Below, in pieces: positions 32,827 to 39,845 of a stretch of 64,000 nt of DNA. Source of the DNA: Solirubrobacter sp035555675 (GTDB lineage: Bacteria > Actinomycetota > Thermoleophilia > Solirubrobacterales > Solirubrobacteraceae); assembly GCA_035555675.1 (NCBI GenBank), contig DATMGH010000095.1, forward strand, positions 1 to 64,000, read 5' to 3'. The translations under genes and the position numbers were made by a program. Within the stretch, counting starts at the first letter, position 1, and every line of letters begins with the position of its first letter. The notes under the pieces are model-generated. The model did not search any database. It saw only the letters and a program-made list of their open reading frames with translations, and was not told the origin of the DNA.

Positions 32827-34439
32827 CCGCGCGCTTTCCGCGCCGCGAACAGCCGCGCGCGGACCAGGTACGAGCGGCCCGCGCGGACCGTCGTCGTCTT
32901 CCCCGTCGCCCGCGCCAGCACGCGCACGGCGCCCTTGCCGACGTCGGTGCGCGTCCCGTCGCAACGGTCCTCGGTCGCGAACGTCGCGCTCGCCGCGCTC
33001 ACGACCGCCGCCTCGCCGAGCACGCGGTAGCTGCCCTTGGCGATCGTCGCCGTCAGCCCGCGCACCGGGTTGCGCCCGCGGCCCTTGATCGGGCCGGTCG
33101 TCCCCGTCTTCACGCACGCCACCTCGGCGCCGGGTGCGCTGCGCAGCACGAGGTCGGTCGGGATCCGCTTCAGGGAGCCGGACGCGAGCTTGCGCTGGCG
33201 GATCTGGAAGATGCCCGCGGCGAGCGTCGCGGTCTGGCGGCGTCCGCCCGAGCCGATCCGGCGCCCGTCGACCGTCGAGGCCAGCGACAGCCGCCCGCGG
33301 CGCGCGTCGACGATCGTCCCGACCGGCACCGCCGCCTGCCCCTTCAGCGGCACGAAGCCGGAGATCGGCGCGCCCGTCTGCTTGAGCCGGCGCGCCGATG
33401 CCGCCGGCAGCTTGATGAACACCTCGCCGCTGAGCACCTCGACCACCACGCGCTGCCCGGTCACCGGCGGCAGGTCGCCCGGCGCCGCCATCTCGCACGC
33501 GTCCCCGACCCCGTCGCCGTCGGCATCCGCCTGCCCGGGGTTCGCCACCGCCGGGCAGTTGTCGGACGCGTCCGGCACGCCGTCGCCGTCGGCGTCCGGC
33601 GGTGGCGGCGGCGGCGCGGGCGGGCGGAGATCCACCGTCCAGCGCCAGACCGCGCGCGTCTCGTCCACGGTCCCGAACCGGTCGCGCATCCCCACCGCCA
33701 GCGTGTGCGGCCCGGCCGCGAGCCCGGAGAGCGCGAACGGCGACCGGCAGGCCACGTCCGCGCCGCCGTCGAGCGAGCAGACGAACCCGGTGTCCGGCTG
33801 GTTGCCGGCGAACGCGAACGCCGCGTCGCCGGACGTCGACACCGCGGCCGGCCCGCTCACGATCTCCGTGTCCGGCTGCGGAACCGGGCTGAAGCTGATG
33901 TCGTCGACGGTGAAGCTGTCGTTCGCGGACACGCGCACGCTGCCGATGCTCGCCGCCGGCGCCGTCAGCACCGCGGCCCGCCCGAACGCGCTGGAGCTCG
34001 GCACCGTGAGGGTCCCGACCAGCGTGCTGGTCTCCGGCGCCCCGGACCAGGCCTCGAGCGTCACCGACCCGAACGAGGACACCCACATGGACACGGTCCG
34101 CTGCGGCGCCGCGAACGCGACCTGCAGCTCGCCGCCGAACGTCACCGTCAGCGCTTGCTCGCTGTCGCGCCCCGGCGACGTGATCGTGGCGCACTCCAGC
34201 GGCGCTGCGGCGGCCGCGGCGGCGGCGCGCGGCGCGAAGTCCCCGCAGAAGCTGCTGCCGCCGCCGCTCGGCGGCGCGGTCAGCGTCGCGCCGGCGCCGG
34301 CGTAGACGTCACCGTCGACGTTCGGGTCGGTGGCCTCCTCGAAGGTCAGCACGGTCGGCGGCGGCGCCACCGCGGCCCGCGCCTGCGCCGGCACCACCAG
34401 CGCGAGCGCCGCGAGCGCCGCAACCGCCCGCGCCCGCAT
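32823..34439 (-). CDS. Secreted protein with thrombospondin-3 repeats and FecR-like C-terminal domain (paralogue A)
   Basis: 538 residues built like its neighbour: signal peptide (AVAALAALALVVPAQARA), a jelly-roll-like N-terminal part ending TVDDISFSP, an Ig-like module, repeats DADGDGVPDASDNCP and DADGDGVGDACE, then VVVEVLSGEVFIKLP to TEDRCDGTRTDVG. The two proteins align throughout but are clearly diverged, so the duplication is old. The ATG shares a base with the upstream stop (TGATG). Confidence 0.8.
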   Translation of the reverse strand: MRARAVAALAALALVVPAQARAAVAPPPTVLTFEEATDPNVDGDVYAGAGATLTAPPSGGGSSFCGDFAPRAAAAAAAAPLECATITSPGRDSEQALTVTFGGELQVAFAAPQRTVSMWVSSFGSVTLEAWSGAPETSTLVGTLTVPSSSAFGRAAVLTAPAASIGSVRVSANDSFTVDDISFSPVPQPDTEIVSGPAAVSTSGDAAFAFAGNQPDTGFVCSLDGGADVACRSPFALSGLAAGPHTLAVGMRDRFGTVDETRAVWRWTVDLRPPAPPPPPPDADGDGVPDASDNCPAVANPGQADADGDGVGDACEMAAPGDLPPVTGQRVVVEVLSGEVFIKLPAASARRLKQTGAPISGFVPLKGQAAVPVGTIVDARRGRLSLASTVDGRRIGSGGRRQTATLAAGIFQIRQRKLASGSLKRIPTDLVLRSAPGAEVACVKTGTTGPIKGRGRNPVRGLTATIAKGSYRVLGEAAVVSAASATFATEDRCDGTRTDVGKGAVRVLARATGKTTTVRAGRSYLVRARLFAARKARG

Positions 34440-35404
34440 CACTTGCAGCGCTCGATCTTGGCGCTCTTGACGTTCAGGCACCGCGTCAGCCGCGGCCCCA
34501 GCCCGTTGGCACGCACCGGCCACTTGAAGTACGCCCCGGTCGCCCCGAACTTGTACTGCCCCTTGCCGCTGTGCCCGAGCGTCACGCGCAGCTCGACCGT
34601 CCCGCCCGCCGCGACCCGCTTGCCGACCAGCTTGCTCAGCGACACGCGCCCGAAGCGCTTGGCCTTGACCGTCTGCGACCCGCAGCCCGTGCAGCGCGCG
34701 GTCACCTTCGCGCCCTTGGGCACCCGGTCCACGTTCAGGCGCGTGATCGCGATCCCGCCTCCGGCGTCGAAGCCGAGGCTGGGCGCGACCTGCAGCTGCG
34801 GCGGGCAGCCGCCGTACCGGGAGACGCCCGGGACCTTCACGCACTTGTCGAGCGCGTCGAGCACGCCGTCGCCGTCGCGGTCGGCGAAGAAGTCGACCGA
34901 CAGCGCGACCGGCCCGCCGGCGCCGCCGACGCCCCCGACCTGGATCGTGTAGTTGCGTTTGCCCTTGACGTCGAACAGCAGGTCGTCGACGCCCGCGTTC
35001 GGCGAGCACGCGACGCGCCGCTTGATCTTCGACGCGGTCGGCGAGGTCTCCGAGCCGTCCCACTCGTAGACCGCGACCGCGGTCTGGAACCCGGCCGTCG
35101 CGCGCAGCTGCACGCCGCCGTCGACCGCCGGCGCGAGGTCGTACCAGACCGTCTTCCCGAACGCCGTGCCGTTGCAGTCCAGCGGCTCCGCGCCGCCGCC
35201 CGACAGCGGTGCCCCGGTCCGGCTCGGATTGAAGAGGTCCGGCTGGGTCGTCGCCTCCGTGGTGTCCACGGAGGCGCGAAACTCGAGGTTGTCGACCGGG
35301 AGCGACGACAGGTAGTTGTCGTTGTCCGGCGGCGCGGCGGCGGCGATCGCCGGCGCGCTCAGCAGCGCCGCCGCGGCGGCGAGGACGGGAAGGACGGAGC
35401 GCAT
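34439..35404 (-). CDS. Secreted protein with one thrombospondin-3-like repeat
   Basis: 321 residues. Signal peptide (VLPVLAAAAALLSAPAIAAAA), then a beta-rich domain beginning PPDNDNYLSSL (bacterial pre-peptidase C-terminal-like), a single DRDGDGVLDALDKC calcium-type repeat, and a C-terminal domain with CTGCG and basic residues ending NVKSAKIERCK. First of a three-gene surface-protein operon. I do not recognise a specific function. Confidence 0.75.
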   Translation of the reverse strand: MRSVLPVLAAAAALLSAPAIAAAAPPDNDNYLSSLPVDNLEFRASVDTTEATTQPDLFNPSRTGAPLSGGGAEPLDCNGTAFGKTVWYDLAPAVDGGVQLRATAGFQTAVAVYEWDGSETSPTASKIKRRVACSPNAGVDDLLFDVKGKRNYTIQVGGVGGAGGPVALSVDFFADRDGDGVLDALDKCVKVPGVSRYGGCPPQLQVAPSLGFDAGGGIAITRLNVDRVPKGAKVTARCTGCGSQTVKAKRFGRVSLSKLVGKRVAAGGTVELRVTLGHSGKGQYKFGATGAYFKWPVRANGLGPRLTRCLNVKSAKIERCK

Positions 35405-35446
35405 GTGGTGCCTAGCCCAACACAGCCGGCGCGGCGGCGCAAGTGC

Positions 35447-36436
35447 TCAACCGTTCCACGCCTGACCGACGAGCACCGGTTCGGGCACGAGCTCGACCCC
35501 GAAGCGCTCCCGGACACCCGCCGCGATCTCGCGCGCCAGCGCCAGCAGCTCCTCGGTCGTGGCGCCGCCGCGGTTGACCAGCGCCAGCGTGTGCTTGCTG
35601 GAGATCGCCGCACGTCCGCGTGCGTACCCGCGGCTGAAGCCGGCCCGCTCGATCAGCCAGGCCGCCGACGTCTTGATCCGCCCGTCCGGCTCCGGGAACG
35701 CCGGCGCGCCGTCCAGCGCCCGCCACTGCGCCTCGGTCAAGATCGGGTTGGTGAAGAAGGACCCGGCGCTGACCGAGTCCGGGTCGGCGGGGTCGATCAC
35801 CATCCCCTTGCCGCGGCGCAGCGCCAGCACCGCGTCGCGGACCTCCTCCAGCGGCGCGCTCGCGCCGACGGACACGCCGAGCGCCCGCGCCAGCTCCGCG
35901 TAGCGCACCGGGCCGGACCGCCGCGACTCGCGCAGCCGGAACGCGACCGCGAGCACCGTCCAGCGGTCGCGGTGCTTGAACACGCTGCGGCGATAGCCGA
36001 ACCCGCACTCGGCGGCGCGCAGCGTCAGCACCCGGTCCGCTTCGCGGTCGTAGACCCGCACCCACTCGACCGTCTCCGCCACGTCCTGCCCGTAGGCGCC
36101 GACGTTCTGGATCGGCGTGGCCCCGGCCGAGCCGGGGATGCCGGACAGGCACTCGACGCCCTGCCACCCCTCCGCCACGCAGCGCGCCACGACGCCGTCC
36201 CACGGCTCGCCGGCGGCGACGACCAGCAGGTCCCCCTCGCGCGCCACGCCGGTCGTGCGCACCAGCACCACCGTGCCCGGGACGCCCGCGTCGGCGATCA
36301 CCACGTTGGACCCGCCGGCGAGCACGAGCACCGCGCCGGCGCGCACCGCGGCCACCAGCTCGTCCTCGCTGCGGGCCTCGACCAGCCGCTCCGCGGGCCC
36401 GCCCAGCCGGAGCGTCGTGAGTGGCGCGAGCCGCAT
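35447..36436 (-). CDS. murB: UDP-N-acetylenolpyruvoylglucosamine reductase
   Basis: 329 residues. Reduces the enolpyruvyl group to make UDP-N-acetylmuramate for peptidoglycan. FAD motifs GGSNVVIADAGVPG and GIPGSAGATPIQNVGAYGQD; catalytic Ser in SAGSFFTNPIL; C-terminal SSKHTLALVNRGGA. Tyr in GYRRSVFK marks a type I enzyme. AAGGTGA eight bases upstream supports the ATG. Not embedded in a mur cluster; it diverges from cofD. Confidence 0.94.
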   Translation of the reverse strand: MRLAPLTTLRLGGPAERLVEARSEDELVAAVRAGAVLVLAGGSNVVIADAGVPGTVVLVRTTGVAREGDLLVVAAGEPWDGVVARCVAEGWQGVECLSGIPGSAGATPIQNVGAYGQDVAETVEWVRVYDREADRVLTLRAAECGFGYRRSVFKHRDRWTVLAVAFRLRESRRSGPVRYAELARALGVSVGASAPLEEVRDAVLALRRGKGMVIDPADPDSVSAGSFFTNPILTEAQWRALDGAPAFPEPDGRIKTSAAWLIERAGFSRGYARGRAAISSKHTLALVNRGGATTEELLALAREIAAGVRERFGVELVPEPVLVGQAWNG

Positions 36437-36469
36437 GCGGCGGCTCACCTTAGTAGCCTGCCCGCCGCT

Positions 36470-37363
36470 GTGGCACACGTCGTCCTGCTCGCAGGGGGCA
36501 CCGGAGGCGCGAAGCTTGCTCGCGGCCTGCTGGAAGAGCTTGGCCCCGACCTGACCGTCATCGCCAACGTCGGCGATGACCTGGAGATCTACGGTGCGCA
36601 CGTCAGCCCCGACCCGGATCTCGTCACCTTCTGGCTCGCCGACCGCATCGACGAGCGCGGCTGGGGCCTCGACGGCGACACGTTCGCCGCGATGGACCAG
36701 CTGCGCGAGCTCGGCGAGGACGTCTGGTTCAACCTCGGCGACCGCGACCTCGCGATCGGCCTGCACCGGGCGATGCGGCTCGCGCGCGGGGAGCGCCTGA
36801 CGCAGACGCTCGACGACCTGCGGCGCGCGCTCGGCGTCCCGGCCCGCGTACTGGTGCCGACCGACGACGCGCTGCGCACGTACGTGCAGGCGGGCGGCCG
36901 CTGGCGCACGTTCCAGGAGTTCATGATCCGCGACCGCGCCCAGGGCCGCATCGAGGACGTCGAGTACCGCGGCGAGACCAAGCCGGCGCCCGAGGCGGTG
37001 CGCGCGCTGCAGGAGGCGTCGACGATCATCATCGGCCCGTCGAACCCGGTGCTCTCGATCGACCCGATCCTGAGCGTGCTGCAGCTCGAGCTGAGCGCCG
37101 CGGACGCGCCGGTCGTGGCCGTCTCCCCGCTGGTCGGCGGCGCGGTGCTGAAGGGCCCGACCGCGGAATGCCTGCGCTGGGCCGGCCGGACGCTGGACTC
37201 CGACGGCATCGTCGACCACTACGAGGGGCTGATCGACGCGCTCGTCGCCGACGAGCGCTCCGAGCACGTGCCGACGCTGGAGACCGACGTGCGGATGGAC
37301 GACGCGGACGCGCGCCGCCGGGTCGCCCGCGAAGTCCTCGAGTTCGCGTCCGCGCTAGCGTGA
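36470..37363 (+). CDS. cofD: 2-phospho-L-lactate / phosphoenolpyruvyl transferase of F420 synthesis
   Basis: 297 residues. Transfers the phospholactyl or phosphoenolpyruvyl group from the GDP-activated form to the deazaflavin Fo (called FbiA in actinobacteria). The N-terminal LLAGGTGGAKLARGL, ANVGDDLEIYGAHVSPDPD and WFNLGDRDLA are family hallmarks, as is IIIGPSNPVLSIDPIL. GTG start without Shine-Dalgarno. First of three tightly packed genes cofD-cofC-cofE covering the last steps of F420 assembly. Confidence 0.94.
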   Translation: MAHVVLLAGGTGGAKLARGLLEELGPDLTVIANVGDDLEIYGAHVSPDPDLVTFWLADRIDERGWGLDGDTFAAMDQLRELGEDVWFNLGDRDLAIGLHRAMRLARGERLTQTLDDLRRALGVPARVLVPTDDALRTYVQAGGRWRTFQEFMIRDRAQGRIEDVEYRGETKPAPEAVRALQEASTIIIGPSNPVLSIDPILSVLQLELSAADAPVVAVSPLVGGAVLKGPTAECLRWAGRTLDSDGIVDHYEGLIDALVADERSEHVPTLETDVRMDDADARRRVAREVLEFASALA

Positions 37364-37371
37364 CCGGCCTG

Positions 37372-38001
37372 ATGCGGACGTTCGCGATCCTGCCCGTGAA
37401 GTCGTTCGGCCGCGCCAAGCAGCGGCTGACCGGCGGCTATCCCGACCGGCCGAGCCTGGCCGCGGCGATGGTCGCCGACGTGATCGACGCGCTGACCGCG
37501 GTGAGCGAGATCGAGGAGGTGATCGTCGTCACCGCCCAGGCCGTGAGCGCGGACACGCGCGTGCGGATCGTCCCCGACCCCGCGGAGACCGGGCAGTCGC
37601 CGGCGGCCCTGCGCGGGATCGCCGTGGCGCTGGAGCGCGGCGCCGAGCGCGTCCTGCTCGTGCCCGGGGACTGCCCGACGCTCGACCCCGCCGAGGTGCG
37701 CTCGTTGCTCACCCGCGCGGAGCCGGTCGTGATCGTGCCCGACCGGCACGGCACCGGCACCAACGCGCTGCTGCTGACGCCGCCGGACGTGATGCCGCCG
37801 GCGTTCGGCGAGGGCTCCTGCGCGCGCCACCGCGGGCTGGGCGAGGACGCCGGCGTCGCGGTCGGGCTCGCGTCGGTGCCGTCGCTCGGCCTCGACGTCG
37901 ACACGCCGGACGACCTGGCGGCACTGCGGCGCGCGCTGGCGGCGCGGCCCGGCGGCGCGGCGCGCACGCGCGCGCTGCTCGGGGAAGCCGCGGTTGCTTG
38001 A
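37372..38001 (+). CDS. cofC: Phosphoenolpyruvate/2-phospholactate guanylyltransferase
   Basis: 209 residues of the nucleotidyltransferase fold (FbiD in actinobacteria), making the GDP-activated three-carbon unit used by CofD. Motifs: AILPVKSFGRAKQRL, VPGDCPTLDPAEV and VDTPDDLAALRR. ATG 37372 fits the family N-terminus (MRTFAILPVK); an in-frame GTG at 37360 that overlaps the cofD stop as GTGA is the alternative and would add four residues. Ends inside the cofE start. Confidence 0.92.
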   Translation: MRTFAILPVKSFGRAKQRLTGGYPDRPSLAAAMVADVIDALTAVSEIEEVIVVTAQAVSADTRVRIVPDPAETGQSPAALRGIAVALERGAERVLLVPGDCPTLDPAEVRSLLTRAEPVVIVPDRHGTGTNALLLTPPDVMPPAFGEGSCARHRGLGEDAGVAVGLASVPSLGLDVDTPDDLAALRRALAARPGGAARTRALLGEAAVA

Positions 38002-38722
38002 GCTGACCGCGGTCGCCGGGGTGCCGGAGGTCCGGCCCGGCGACGACCTCGCGGCGCTGCTCGCGTCGCTGGTCGAGCTGCGCCCGGGCGACGTGCTGGC
38101 GGTCGCGCACAAGATCGTGTCCAAGGCGGAGGGACGCGTCGTCCGGCTGGCCGACGTCACGCCCGGCGAGCGCGCGCTCGCCCTGGCCGCCGAGCACGAC
38201 AAGGACCCGCGCCACGTCGAGGTCGTGCTGCGCGAGACCGCCGAGCTCGTGCGCGCCGACGCCGGCCGGCTGATCTGCCGCACGCACCACGGGTTCGTGT
38301 GCGCGAACGCGGGCGTCGACGCGTCCAACGCGTCCGGCCCGGACACCCTGATCCTGCTGCCGGTCGACCCGGACGCCTCCGCGCGGGCGCTGCGGGCGGC
38401 CCTGCCCGGGCGGCCCGCCGTGGTGATCACGGACTCGTTCGGGCGCGCCTGGCGCCAGGGGCAGTGCGAGATCGCGATCGGCGTCGCCGGGCTGGCACCG
38501 CTGGAGGACTGGCGCGGGCGCGTCGACTCGCGTGGCCGCGAGCTGCACGCGACCGTGATCGCGATCGCTGACGAGGCCGCCTCCGCCGCGGACCTCGTGC
38601 GGGCCAAGGACTCGCGCGAGCCGGCGATCCGGATCCGCGGGCTCGAGCGGCACGTGATCGCCGACGACGGCCCCGGCGTCGGCGCGCTGCTGCGCGCACC
38701 GGCCGACGATCTCTTCCGCTGA
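37994..38722 (+). CDS. cofE: Coenzyme F420-0:L-glutamate ligase, single-domain form
   Basis: 242 residues. Adds glutamates to F420-0. VLAVAHKIVSKAEGRVV, TDSFGRAWRQGQCEIAIGVAG and the acidic GVDASNASG loop (GTP/metal site) are typical. Starts with TTG eight bases inside cofC. Unlike FbiB of mycobacteria there is no C-terminal nitroreductase-type domain, so this is the short, archaeal-like form; the reductase that would act on dehydro-F420 must be elsewhere. Confidence 0.92.
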   Translation: MLELTAVAGVPEVRPGDDLAALLASLVELRPGDVLAVAHKIVSKAEGRVVRLADVTPGERALALAAEHDKDPRHVEVVLRETAELVRADAGRLICRTHHGFVCANAGVDASNASGPDTLILLPVDPDASARALRAALPGRPAVVITDSFGRAWRQGQCEIAIGVAGLAPLEDWRGRVDSRGRELHATVIAIADEAASAADLVRAKDSREPAIRIRGLERHVIADDGPGVGALLRAPADDLFR

Positions 38723-38780
38723 CGACCCTCTCGCCCGCGGCGATCGGCGCCCCCTCTCCAGGCGCCGTCGCAGTCTGCGG

Positions 38781-39197
38781 CTACGCCGCGCGGACGCGCG
38801 CCGCGGCGCGGACGTCGAACCGCTCGCGCGCCTCTTCGACGCGCTTGCCGTGGGCGAGCGACCAGGAGCCCAGGGCCTTCAGCGGCGGCGCCATCGTGGC
38901 GCCGAGCGCTGACAGCGCGTACTCGACGCGCGGCGGGACCTCCGCGTGCACGCGGCGCAGCAGCAGGCCGTCGCGCTCCATCGCGCGCAGCGTCTGCGTG
39001 AGAACCTTCTCCGAGATCGGCGAGAGATCCTCGAGCAGCTCGTGGTAACGGCGCGTGCCGTCGCCCAGCGCGAGCAGGACGTCCACGGACCACTTCGAGC
39101 TCAACAGGCCGATCGAGTCCCGGATCAGGCGCGCCGACCGCGTGCGTTCCGATATTCGGCGCGCGTGGGCGTGGTCGGCAACAGCGGGTGCGGTCAT
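38781..39197 (-). CDS. HxlR-family winged-helix regulator
   Basis: 138 residues. LLSSKWSVDVLLALGDGTRRYHEL, ISEKVLTQTLRAMERDGLLLR and VPPRVEYALSALG follow the HxlR pattern. The redox-sensing Cys often found at the N-terminus is absent. The ATG overlaps the stop of the sigma-factor gene (ATGA), so both are made together. Its target is unknown; it could tune the sigma factor's own promoter. Confidence 0.88.
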   Translation of the reverse strand: MTAPAVADHAHARRISERTRSARLIRDSIGLLSSKWSVDVLLALGDGTRRYHELLEDLSPISEKVLTQTLRAMERDGLLLRRVHAEVPPRVEYALSALGATMAPPLKALGSWSLAHGKRVEEARERFDVRAAARVRAA

Positions 39198-39754
39198 GCT
39201 TGAACTCCTCCTAGTTTCAGTCCCAGTGCGCGTAAGGCGCGCGAGACGCGCAGCCGCGCGGCGTTCTGGCTGCACCCCAGCTCGCCCGCGACCTCTTCGT
39301 AATCCAGCTGCTGAACGACGCGCAGCTCAAGGGCTCGGCGCTGCTCGGCCGGCAGCGCGCGCACCGCGTGCGCGAGCCGCGGCGCCAGTGAGGTCGCGAA
39401 CATGCGGTCGTCGACGGCCTCGTAGTCTTCGCACTCTGCCCACGCCGTGGGCATCCCCAGCCGCTCGCGCGCGGCGCTCTCGATGCGGTTGTGTTTGTGG
39501 TATTGGCGCAACAGGTTGCGCGCGATGCCGAACAGCCAGGGCGCGCCCGACCCGTCGGCCATGTCTTTGAAGCGTTTCGACGCGTGCCAAGCTTGCGCGA
39601 ACGTCTCCGCCGTCAGATCCAGCGCAGCCGTGTCAGAACCCGTCTGGCGCGCGAACCACGACCGCACCCACGCTGCGTAGCGGTCGTAGAACTCGCGGAA
39701 GGCGAGTGGATCTTTGCTCGCCGCGGCGAGCAGATCTGCGTCGGTTCTGGTCAC
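39194..39754 (-). CDS. ECF-like sigma-70 family RNA polymerase sigma factor
   Basis: 186 residues. Region 2 (FREFYDRYAAWVRSWFARQTG ... APWLFGIARNLLRQYHK) and region 4 (LPAEQRRALELRVVQQLDYEE, then CSQNAARLRVSRALRAL). A long loop with MPTAWAECEDYEAVDDRM joins them. No anti-sigma factor is adjacent; instead it is coupled to an HxlR repressor. GTG start; inverted repeat at 39762-39786 just upstream. Confidence 0.9.
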   Translation of the reverse strand: MTRTDADLLAAASKDPLAFREFYDRYAAWVRSWFARQTGSDTAALDLTAETFAQAWHASKRFKDMADGSGAPWLFGIARNLLRQYHKHNRIESAARERLGMPTAWAECEDYEAVDDRMFATSLAPRLAHAVRALPAEQRRALELRVVQQLDYEEVAGELGCSQNAARLRVSRALRALGLKLGGVQA

Positions 39755-39761
39755 GTGGTGC

Positions 39762-39786
39762 GTAGCGGCTCCGAACGGTTCGCTAC
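39762..39786. promoter_or_regulatory. Inverted repeat upstream of the sigma-factor gene
   Basis: GTAGCG (39762-39767) and CGCTAC (39781-39786) flank a 13-base spacer that itself holds GAACGGTTC, a second palindrome. It lies 8 bases before the sigma GTG and could be an operator or an mRNA hairpin. Confidence 0.4.
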
Positions 39787-39845
39787 CTGAATATGACCTC
39801 GCCTGCAGGAATGTGTCTTAAGCCCTCGCGAAGACCGCGTTGGGC

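Noticed and set aside
34571..36469. Very long open frame on the plus strand running into cofD
   Set aside because: It is the Arg/Ala-rich shadow of the surface-protein and murB genes; only the part from 36470 resembles a known protein.
38735..38785. GGCGCC inverted repeat after cofE as terminator
   Set aside because: The stem is short with a loose loop and no T-run; too weak to list.
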